Below are positions 23,746-31,735 of a DNA stretch of 64,000 nt, one piece after another (position 1 is the first letter of the stretch; the number at the start of each line of letters is the position of its first letter). This stretch comes from Hydrangea macrophylla. Its lineage: Eukaryota; Streptophyta; Magnoliopsida; Cornales; Hydrangeaceae. The position numbers were made by a program, and so were the translations under genes. The notes beneath the pieces are model-generated. The model made no database searches and was not told where the DNA came from. It saw only the letters and a program-made list of their open reading frames with translations. The stretch is from contig CM066997.1 of NCBI GenBank assembly GCA_033977485.1, positions 79,454,634 to 79,518,633 on the forward strand, read 5' to 3'.

Positions 23746-24629
23746 TGTAATGCCCCGAAAATAAAAATAATAATGAAAGACATAAAGGCAGGTCCAACCG
23801 TCAACCACAATGTCAAAACCTATGTGGACCAATCCAACAATGCGGGAGCTACAAGAAAATCCCACGTGAATTCTAACACGGTCGACAATTCAAATGTTGA
23901 ACCCACGTGGACCAAACGAGTCAAAGAGGGTCAACCGGTACCACTTAGATTCCAAAATATTTTGAAGTACAAATATTTTAAAAACAAACTCGTTTTCAAA
24001 CAAAGCCTTAAAACCTCATTAGAGCTCCATGTTAAAACATATGCCTGTAAATTTCTCATAAAGCGAGACCTTAAAACTCAGTTTTTGTAGGCATAAATAC
24101 TTGTAACGCCCCAAATTTCTAAACATTAAAAACTTAATAGAAACTAAAACTTACAGGATCTCGGTCTATAAATCTTAATGAATACCTCTGAATAGACGGT
24201 AAAATTTAAACCAAATACAAAACTTGTTAAACTGTGCACAACCCACACTATCTCAAACACTAACACACTTGGCACATGCACCAAGATTTCCAAATGAACA
24301 TGAACAAAAATAAAAAATAAATAAATAAATAAGAAAGGGGAAGATCCAAAGTTAGAACTCCAAGCTTGCTAACCCCAACTTGATCCAATGCTCAAATTCT
24401 TGAAAAAAAAACATCTTTGGCTACGTTCATATATTGAACGCACCCGAGATGCATGGAGACATCCCGGTCAGTATAAAACTGGTGTGAGTAAAAACCTGTG
24501 TCCCAAAATGATCCATGAACAGACAAGGAGGAAGTATAATAAATTAACCAAACAAGATGTAAGTTTCAAGAATGTCAAATGACATAACACATTCAACGAC
24601 AATAGATAAATTTCCACCTCCCACTTCAA

Positions 24630-24780
24630 TAAATAAATTACCACATTCAACATTCAAATAATCACTATTCTCAGCTATATGCAAATGAACATAATCCAAG
24701 TAATCACAATTCTCAGCCATATGAGAATAAAACATTAATTCAAGTAATCGCAATTCACAACCATATGAGAATAATACATC
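24630..24780. repeat. 44-bp minisatellite, left part
   Basis: About 3.5 copies of a unit containing 'ccaagtaatcacaattct' and 'ccatatgagaata'. The array stops abruptly at the viral junction (24,781) and continues on the other side at 31,440. Confidence 0.85.
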
Positions 24781-24925
24781 ATCTTGAATCAGAATATCCT
24801 TGGCAGAAGGCTTCTGCTGAGGACCAGCCTTATTTGGCTGATTAGATCCTTTATTCGGATTGGAACCCTTTTGTGGGTTTTGTTGCTGGCCTTTCCCTTT
24901 GTTGGGACGCCTTTGAGGAAATTGC
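24781..24925 (-). pseudogene. Fragment of the viral downstream ORF, inverted
   Basis: This 145-bp segment is the reverse complement of 29,688-29,834. It encodes the same Lys/Asn/Gln/Pro-rich stretch (FPQRRPNKGKGQQQ... to AKDILIQD). At 24,781 it runs straight into minisatellite DNA, and at 24,925 into unrelated viral sequence. Both edges are therefore rearrangement breakpoints. Confidence 0.85.
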
Positions 24926-24964
24926 TGTCTATTTAAACAATATAGACCAAAATTATGTATTGAC

Positions 24965-25411
24965 ATGCCATCTATGCCTATTAAACCAAAAAGAAGGCAA
25001 AGCAACCAAAGACCACCTCCTACTAGGAAAAGGAATACTAATCCTAATCCTAGAAATCCTAGACCTAGACCACCTCCTAGAAAAAACAACCCAGCTAATA
25101 AGAGAACAGCAACTAATGCTGACAAGAGGGTTTGTTGGAAGTGTGGAAAAGTGGGACATTTGGCTAACAAATGTACCACTAAAAAGAAATTAACAGAGTT
25201 AAGCATAGATGAAGGTCTAAGGGCTCAACTCTATAAAATTTTATTAAATACCTCCCCAGAAATTTCTGAGGAAGAGGACATCCCTGTTTATGAAGATGAT
25301 GGATTCTATTCCCAAGAGGAAGAAGGGCAACCAACATCTTCATCATGTGTTAATGGATGCCCTGATGCTGAATATTGGAAGTCTATTGCCACTACAAACT
25401 TGTCTGTATAA
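24965..25411 (+). pseudogene. Viral capsid protein C-terminal part with CCHC zinc knuckle
   Basis: The frame starts within a highly basic Arg/Pro/Asn/Lys-rich stretch and contains CWKCGKVGHLANKC (CX2CX4HX4C) at 25,138-25,179. It then turns acidic (EISEEEDIPVYEDD) and ends at TAA 25,409. Basic arm, zinc knuckle and acidic tail are the hallmark of the C-terminus of caulimovirid capsid proteins, where the knuckle binds viral nucleic acid. The ATG at 24,965 is probably internal: the N-terminal capsid core is absent, cut at the 24,925 junction. It is plus-strand, like Pol, but not contiguous with it. Confidence 0.8.
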
Positions 25412-25636
25412 TACCTAAGCTACCCTGGTATATACTATATATTCTTATTATGAAACATTTTATAAATTTTTATGAAAATTCTTATAGAGTCTATTCCAGT
25501 CAACAGAACATCGACCAAGACAGCCACTCCTTGGCATTCACAGGTCATTCAGTCTGTGACAAACAGAATATCCAACTCTCAAAGAATCATCATAATAATT
25601 TATTTAATTTATCATAATTAGGACAATAGTATATAC
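25412..25636. other. Viral or host filler, no gene seen
   Basis: AT-rich sequence between the capsid stop and the inverted leader. No family is recognised. It may be viral intergenic DNA or host filler captured during rearrangement. Confidence 0.3.
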
Positions 25637-25666
25637 CATGGTGGCCTCAAAGGTTTTAGCCACACA

Positions 25667-25680
25667 TGGCTCTGATACCA
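25667..25680 (-). other. Viral primer-binding site (initiator tRNA-Met)
   Basis: The minus strand reads TGGTATCAGAGCCA, a full match to the plant initiator tRNA-Met complement that primes pararetroviral minus-strand DNA synthesis. It sits at the outer edge of the left inverted arm. The right arm ends one base before the equivalent position. Confidence 0.85.
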
Positions 25681-25844
25681 AATATTCACAAATAACAGGA
25701 CCAAATATAATAAAATACAGAATTTTATTACTTACTTGTTACTGGAAGTCACTATTACAGAGAAGGAGGGAGAATATCAGAAGGGATGGAAATAAGAGAG
25801 AGAGAGAGAGAACTGCGAGATGCCCATCCACATACCAGAGGGTC

Positions 25845-25856
25845 ATCTTAAATAGA
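25845..25856 (-). promoter_or_regulatory. Viral promoter TATA box, left arm
   Basis: The minus strand reads TCTATTTAAGATGA, matching the right-arm box near 31,260. About 215 bases upstream on the minus strand are two TGACR motifs within TGACGCATGCGATGACATAA. These resemble the activation-sequence (as-1) motifs of caulimovirus promoters. Inferred from motif and position. Confidence 0.55.
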
Positions 25857-26076
25857 AAAAGAAAAGTCTACAGTTCTTAAGACAGGATACTGTAGATGAA
25901 TAGTAAAAAGATAAAAAGCAATGCACGTGTCCTTTGGTGGTGGAGTCGAACCGATTGCTCTTATCTTGACACTGTAACAAAACCACTGGTTTTCCAAAGC
26001 GGTGGGTGAAACCTGTGGGCAGAGAGACGTCACTGCATGCGTAATTACTGAGGAATTATGTCATCGCATGCGTCAC

Positions 26077-27233
26077 TTATTCTAACTTGTCATTAGGCTT
26101 GCTGGACTGGGATGCCGTGGCAATCATGGCATCAAACAGGTCCTCCATAATTGGTACCTGGCTAGAAATGGACGCTGTATCCATTTCTTCTTCATCATCA
26201 TAAGGATCTTGAGCTTCTCCTGCCAGGCAACCAAAGGTATTTGGCTGCGTTGCTTGAGAAGACTGACCCAGGTCCTTAGTCTGACTTGAATTGATCTGAC
26301 TAATTCTTTTAAGAACCTGGGAAGCAAGAAACTGTTCCTTGAGAGCTTCCATGACCTTGACATAAACTTCTTCATGAGAGAGAAGTGAATTTTTCCCCCT
26401 AATGGAAGCAAATAGGAGCTCAAACATATTTAAATGGGAGGCAACAGAAGAGGCTTTAGCCAAAAATTCATCAGCTTTCTTCTTTTCTTCTTCCTCAAAA
26501 ATTCTAATATAATTTTTTACAGCAGGCTGGATTTTAGAGAGAGCATTATCAATATCAAATCCAGGCCACCATTTCACCCAGAAAGTTCTCTGGAGAATAG
26601 GAAGTTTAAGAGAGTCTTCAGAAAGAAGAATATCCCATTTCCAAATCCAAACTAATCTGAATTCGGAGAAGAAGAATAAGGTATTTCTTCCAAAAGGGAT
26701 ATTGCTAAGAGATTTTCCTCTGAGAATGGGATGGTTTAGAAACCAAATTTGAAAATAATCCAAAATTTCCTGAGGAACTATACCAATTTCTGGACCCATT
26801 TTTTCACACCAATGGTAAAAACCAGTTGGGGAAAGTTTTAAGACCAGCTTTTATAATTTGATCATTTATAACAAAGAGCCAAGTATGACTCTTGGTGGGA
26901 TTTTTATATAAAAATGCTTTATGCCAAACTTCAACATAATCCCAATAATTGTATGTTGCTCCATTTATTTTTAAAGTTCTTGCCCGAGCAGGGTTAAGAC
27001 CCCATTGGTGGGCAAAAAGAACTTTAATAATATAACACTTAGAATGTGTTATAGGAGACTTTTTATCATTTGGAACCAAATGGAAATGTTCGATTTGAAC
27101 AGAACCTGTTTCTAAAAGGATTGCTTCAAATGCAAATCTAGGCTTAGATTCATGGGTCATCCAATTATGCATGTTTAAAAATCTTTCTTTAAGACCCCAG
27201 GGATCTGGATTTATCTTTTCTTCATTTGAAATA
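26077..27233 (-). pseudogene. Viral downstream-ORF domain, left-arm copy (one frameshift)
   Basis: The minus strand encodes, in two overlapping frames (27,172-26,804 and 26,799-26,077), a domain of unknown function. It has MTHESKPRFAFEAILLET, then YNYWDYVEVWHKAF, then a Lys/Glu-rich stretch (EEEEKKKADEF). The end is acidic (DPYDDEEEMD). An extra T in a T-run near 26,821 separates the frames; otherwise this copy is cleaner than the right-arm copy. Comparable tryptophan-rich domains occur in caulimovirid polyproteins, but I cannot name a function. Confidence 0.75.
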
Positions 27234-27242
27234 TCTTCAAAC

Positions 27243-27500
27243 TCCTTACTGAATTACTTCTACTCAAAGATAATCTACTAAATTTTTGAGGAGTAAAAGA
27301 AATTTCAATATCACCATCTTTAGTCTGGGTGATCTGATCTAATTGTGAAGGAGGCACTGGGGCTGGGGGAACAGCATTAGGAAGACACCAGTCCTCTGGG
27401 AAATTTATTTCTTCCCACTTTATTAATCTAGGAGTAGCAATATTAGTAGTAAGACAATTGCTGTCTATTGCTACTTTGGTTCTTCTCCTTTGAGGCCACC
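27243..27500 (-). pseudogene. Viral polyprotein segment, possible movement-protein end
   Basis: An open minus-strand frame without an ATG reads PWWPQRRRTKVAIDSNC, then IKWEEINFPEDWCLP, then FSRLSLSRSNS. The Trp/Pro pattern and the Ser/Arg-rich end resemble the region just after the movement domain in caulimovirid polyproteins. That is a memory-based family resemblance and should be tested. At 27,238 it joins, out of frame, the shared downstream domain. In the plus copy that domain is instead preceded by the KGKGQQQ-rich N-terminus. Confidence 0.5.
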
Positions 27501-27598
27501 ATGGTGCCTTCCAAAATTACTTGCTGCTGTAAATCTTTAACAAGTAAAAACCTTGCCTTCCAAAATTCATTATTTGCAAATGCCTTGCTTTTTCAAAA

Positions 27599-29680
27599 AT
27601 GGAAGAAAAAATTGATAATTTTGATATAAGCTCTTCCATTAGCATAGGTGACAATATCCCTGATGCTGGGGAAACACCTACTCCTATAGATTTGTCTGGG
27701 GATCAATATTTACATCTCTTAAATAAAGTTACTTATCAAAAATGGTATGTTAAAATTAATATTGTCATCCAAGAAAAACATACCATTAGTAATGCTATTG
27801 CATTAATTGATAGTGGAGCAGATCTGAACTGCATTCAAGAAGGCATAGTTCCTACTAAATATTTTGAGAAAACTATGCAATCCTTAACATCAGCAAGTGG
27901 GAGTAGGATGAAAATCCATTATAAACTTTCTGATGTTCTTGTTTGTAATGAAGGAGTTTGTATTCTATCTACTTTTTTACTTGTTAAAGATTTACAGCAG
28001 CAAGTAATTTTGGGAACTCCTTTTTTAAAACTTATTATGCCAATACAAGTTGATCAGACTGGCATATATGGAAAATTCAAAGATTATGATCTGGCTTTTA
28101 CCTTTTTAAGAGAACCAGAAACAAGGCTTGTCAATGAATTAAACCTTCTAGATTTAAAACAAAGACACCTTGAATTTTTACAAGATGAAGCTAGAAATAT
28201 GCAAATTAAGCATCAACTAAACATGCAAAATATTTCTAGAAAAATTGAAAAAATTAGAGGGGAGTTTCAAAGTAAAGTTTGTAGTGAGATTCCTAATGCT
28301 TTTTGGATAAGAAAGAAACATGTTGTTTCTCTCCCTTACAAGCAAGGTTTTGATGAAAGATCACAGATTCATACTAAGGCAAGACCTAGCCAGATGAATT
28401 CTGAACTCATAGAGCTTTGTAAAAAAGAAATACAGAGTCTTTTAGATAAAAAGCTCATAAGGAAAAGTTATTCACCTTGGAGCTGCACAGCTTTTTATGT
28501 TAATAAAAATGCTGAAAAAGAAAGAGGCAAACCCAGATTAGTGGTTAATTACAAACCATTAAATGATGCCTTACAATGGATAAGATATCCTATCCCAAAT
28601 AAAAAAGATCTTTTGGATAGGCTTCATAATGCCTCTATCTTTTCAAAATTCGATTTAAAATCTGGATATTGGCAAATCCAGATTAAAGAAGAAGATAGAT
28701 ATAAGACGGCATTCACAGTTCCTTTTGGACACTTTGAATGGAATGTCATGCCTTTTGGATTAAAAAATGCTCCATCAGAATTCCAAAATATCATGAATGA
28801 GATTTTTATTCCCTTCTCTGAGTTCTGTTTGGTTTACATAGATGATATTTTAGTTTTTTCATCATCTATTGATCAGCATTTCAAACATCTTAAAACATTA
28901 CAAGACATTATTATCCATAATGGTCTTGTTCTTTCAGCCACAAAAATGGACCTTTTCAAAACACAGATTAGGTTCTTAGGCTTTTATATTAATGAAGGGA
29001 AAGCAATTCCCATTGATAGAAGTATTGAATTTGCTTCTAAATTCCCTGATGAATTAAAAGAGAAAACCCAATTACAGAGATTTTTGGGAAGCCTTAATTA
29101 TATTGGGGATTATTACAATAAACGTGCCCATGATTGTGCCCTTTTACACCAAAGGCTCAAAAAGAACCCTTTACCATGGACATCTGAACACACTAAAGCT
29201 GTTCAAAGAATTAAACTTAGAGTTAAACAATTGCCATGTCTCGGATTAGCAAATCCAAGATGGGACAAAATTGTTGAAACAGATGCTTCAGATCTTGGTT
29301 ATGGGGGAATTCTCAAACAAAAGAATCCCACAACCAACACAGAAGAACTTTTAAGATTTACTTCTGGCATATGGAAAGGTTCTTCAAAAAATTATTCTAC
29401 AATTAAAAAAGAAATGTTTTCTATTGTTAAGTGTGTCACTAAATTTCAAGATGACTTACTTAATCAAGCATTTCTTCTTCGCATAGATTGCAGCGCTGCT
29501 AAACATATCTTAAAACAAGATGTTAAAAATATTGTTTCTAAGCAAATTTTTGCTAGATGGCAGCCTGATTTATCTGTTTTTGATTTCCAAATTGAATATA
29601 TAAAAGGAGATCAAAACTCTTTATCGGATTTTCTAACTAGAGAATTTTTGCAGGAAAAACAAGATGCAACCTCCGGATAA
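27599..29680 (+). CDS. Viral protease-reverse transcriptase-RNase H polyprotein
   Basis: An uninterrupted 693-codon frame. Aspartic protease: catalytic DSGAD at residues 71-75 and ILGTPFL near 137-143. Reverse transcriptase: about 270-460, with FDLKSGYWQI (351-360), FGHFEWNVMPFGL and catalytic YIDD at 413-416. RNase H: about 555-690, with TDAS at 561-564, the Glu near 605, and a terminal SLSDFLTR. No integrase follows, which separates it from Ty3 elements and fits pararetroviruses, whose Pol copies pregenomic RNA into DNA in the cytoplasm. The ATG at 27,599 lies 99 bases after the inverted junction, so the native N-terminus may have been longer. The stop overlaps the next ORF by 17 bases. Its intact state contrasts with the broken arms. 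Confidence 0.92.
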   Translation: MEEKIDNFDISSSISIGDNIPDAGETPTPIDLSGDQYLHLLNKVTYQKWYVKINIVIQEKHTISNAIALIDSGADLNCIQEGIVPTKYFEKTMQSLTSASGSRMKIHYKLSDVLVCNEGVCILSTFLLVKDLQQQVILGTPFLKLIMPIQVDQTGIYGKFKDYDLAFTFLREPETRLVNELNLLDLKQRHLEFLQDEARNMQIKHQLNMQNISRKIEKIRGEFQSKVCSEIPNAFWIRKKHVVSLPYKQGFDERSQIHTKARPSQMNSELIELCKKEIQSLLDKKLIRKSYSPWSCTAFYVNKNAEKERGKPRLVVNYKPLNDALQWIRYPIPNKKDLLDRLHNASIFSKFDLKSGYWQIQIKEEDRYKTAFTVPFGHFEWNVMPFGLKNAPSEFQNIMNEIFIPFSEFCLVYIDDILVFSSSIDQHFKHLKTLQDIIIHNGLVLSATKMDLFKTQIRFLGFYINEGKAIPIDRSIEFASKFPDELKEKTQLQRFLGSLNYIGDYYNKRAHDCALLHQRLKKNPLPWTSEHTKAVQRIKLRVKQLPCLGLANPRWDKIVETDASDLGYGGILKQKNPTTNTEELLRFTSGIWKGSSKNYSTIKKEMFSIVKCVTKFQDDLLNQAFLLRIDCSAAKHILKQDVKNIVSKQIFARWQPDLSVFDFQIEYIKGDQNSLSDFLTREFLQEKQDATSG

Positions 29681-31038
29681 AGGAGGATTTCAATTTCCTC
29701 AAAGGCGTCCCAACAAAGGGAAAGGCCAGCAACAAAACCCACAAAAGGGTTCCAATCCGAATAAAGGATCTAATCAGCCAAATAAGGCTAGTCCTCAGCA
29801 GAAGCCTTCTGCCAAGGATATTCTGATTCAAGATGTTGTTTTCCAACAAAAACAGTTTTTGGAAACTTTTCTTGTTTTAGAAGATATTTCAAATGAAGAA
29901 AAGATAAATCCAGATCCCTGGGGTCTTAAAGAAAGATTTTTAAACATGCATAATTGGATGACCCATGAATCTAAGCCTAGATTTGCATTTGAAGCAATCC
30001 TTTTAGAAACAGGTTCTGTTCAAATCGAACATTTCCATTTGGTTCAAATGATAAAAAGTCTCCTATAACACATTCTAAGTGTTATATTATTAAAGTTCTT
30101 TTTGCCCACCAATGGGGTCTTAACCCTGCTCAGGCAAGAACTTTAAAAATAAATGGAGCAACATACAATTATTGGGATTATGTTGAAGCTTGGCATAAAG
30201 CATTTTTATATAAAAATCCCACCAAGAGTCATACTTGGCTCTTTGTTATAAATGATCAAATTATAAAAGCTGGTCTTAAAACTTTCCCCAACTGGTTTTA
30301 CCATTGGTGTGAAAAAATGGGTCCAGAAATTGGTATAGTTCCTCAGGAAATTTTGGATTATTTTCAAATTTGGTTTCTAAACCATCCCAATCTCAGAGGA
30401 AAATCTCTTAGCAATATCCCTTTTGGAAGAAATACCTTATTCTTCTTCTCCGAAGTCAGATTAGTTTGGATTTGGAAATGGGATATTCTTCTTTCTGAAG
30501 ACTCTCTTAAACTTCTTATTCTCCAGAGAACTTTCTGGGTGAAATAGTGGCCTGGATTTGATATTGATAATGCTCTCTCTAAAATCTAGCCTGCTGTGAA
30601 AAATTATATTAGAATTTTTTAGGAAGAAGAAAAGAAGAAAGCTGATGAATTTTTGGCTAAAGCCTCTTCTGTTGCCTCCCATTTAAATATGTTTGAGCTC
30701 CTATTTGCTTCCATTAGGGGGAAAATCCACTTCTCTCTCATGAAGAAGTTTATGTCAAGGTCATGGAAGCTCTCAAGGAACAGTTTCTTGCTTCCCAGGT
30801 TCCTAAAAGAATTAGTCAGATCAATTCAAGTCAGACTAAGGACCTGGGTCAGTCTTCTCAAGCAACGCAGCCAAATACCTTTGGTTGCCTGGCAGGAGAA
30901 GCTCAAGATCCTTATGATGATGAAGAAGAAATGGATACAGCGTCCATTTCTAGCCAGGTACCAATTATGGAGGACCTGTTTGATGCCATGATTGCCACGG
31001 CATCCCAGTCCAGCAAGCCTAATGACAAGTTAGAATAA
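29664..31038 (+). pseudogene. Viral ORF downstream of Pol, right-arm copy (frameshifted, three stops)
   Basis: It starts at ATG 29,664 inside the Pol end (MQPPDKGGFQFPQRRPNK), with a Lys/Asn/Gln/Pro-rich N-terminus, then EDISNEEKINPDPWG and the same Trp/Tyr-rich domain as the left arm. One missing C near 30,049 shifts the frame to a stop at 30,068. Further on, TAG codons occur near 30,546, 30,588 and 30,620 where the left arm keeps sense codons. The acidic tail (DPYDDEEEMD) ends at TAA 31,036. Function unknown; the position after RNase H is where caulimovirids carry a second ORF. Confidence 0.75.
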
Positions 31039-31439
31039 GTGACGCATGCGATGACATAATTTCTCAGTAATTACGCATGCAGTAACGTCTCTCTGCCCAC
31101 AGGTTTCACCCACCGGTTTGGAAAACCAGTGGTTTTGTTACAGCGTCAAGATAAGAGCAATCGGTTCGACTCCACCACCAAAGGACACGTGCATTGCTTT
31201 TTATCTTTTTACTATTCATCTACAGTATCCTGTCTTAAGAACTGTAGACTTTTTTTTTTCTATTTAAGATGACCCTCTGGTATGTGGATGGGCATCTCGC
31301 AGTTCTCTCTCTCTCTCTCTCTCTCTTTTCCATCCCTTCTGATATTCTCCCTTCTTCTCTGTAATAGTGACTTCCAGTAACAAGTAAGTAATAAAATTCT
31401 GTATTTTATTATATTTGGTCCTGTTATTTGTGAATATTT
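29880..31439 (+). repeat. Right arm of the viral inverted repeat
   Basis: About 1,560 bp matching 25,680-27,238 in reverse complement, starting at GAAGATATTTC. It ends at GTGAATATTT, one base before the primer-binding site would begin, and continues as host minisatellite. Confidence 0.9.
31035..31270 (+). promoter_or_regulatory. Viral intergenic promoter, right arm
   Basis: After the ORF stop comes TGACGCATGCGATGACATAA with two TGACR motifs, then a second GCATGC and an AACGT box. A TATTTAAG TATA box follows near 31,260-31,267 and a CT-repeat leader begins near 31,303. This layout resembles caulimovirus full-length-transcript promoters. Transcription would run rightward into the minisatellite, away from Pol. 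Confidence 0.6.
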
Positions 31440-31735
31440 TATACATTAATCCAAGTAATCACAATTCATAACCATATGAGAATAATACATTAATCCAAGT
31501 AATCACAATTCTCAGCCATATGCAAACGAACATAATCCAAGTAATCATAATTCTCAGCCATATGAGAATAAAACATTAATTCTAGTAATCGCAATTCACA
31601 ACCATATGAGAATAATACATTAATCCAAGTAATCACAATTCACAACCATATGAGAATAATACATTAATCCAAGTAATCACAATTCTCAGCCATATGAGAA
31701 TAAAACATTAATCCAAGTAATCACAATCAAGTAAA
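31440..31735. repeat. 44-bp minisatellite, right part
   Basis: About 6.5 copies, starting near 31,442, 31,487, 31,532, 31,575, 31,618, 31,661 and 31,706. Two variants alternate ('cacaaccatatgag' and 'ctcagccatatgag'), so part of the array appears duplicated as a higher-order unit. Confidence 0.85.

Larger units (their letters stand above)
25680..27238 (-). repeat. Left arm of the viral inverted repeat
   Basis: About 1,559 bp, near-identical to the reverse complement of 29,880-31,439. It holds, outward from the centre, most of the downstream ORF, the intergenic promoter and the leader up to the primer-binding site. Differences include single-base indels and substitutions, some of which are stop codons in the other arm. 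Confidence 0.9.
24781..31439. mobile_element. Endogenous caulimovirus-like pararetrovirus, rearranged
   Basis: Recognised by a capsid-type CCHC knuckle, a protease-RT-RNase H polyprotein without integrase, a tRNA-Met primer site and an intergenic promoter; this combination is typical of Caulimoviridae. The copy is rearranged. Segments 25,680-27,238 (minus) and 29,880-31,439 (plus) are near-identical inverted arms around the Pol gene. A smaller pair, 24,781-24,925 (minus) and 29,688-29,834 (plus), repeats part of the downstream ORF. It interrupts a minisatellite. Arrangement with an ORF after RNase H would suit a florendovirus-type genus, but assignment needs a phylogeny. Stops and frameshifts in the arms mean the copy as seen is not an intact genome. 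Confidence 0.9.

Noticed and set aside
24544..25206. 220-codon minus-strand ORF
   Set aside because: A chance fusion: antisense of the capsid fragment, then the inverted viral fragment, then minisatellite. Not a natural protein.
31440..31735. Regular 44-bp repeats considered as a CRISPR array
   Set aside because: Units are contiguous with no unique spacers, and this is plant nuclear DNA.
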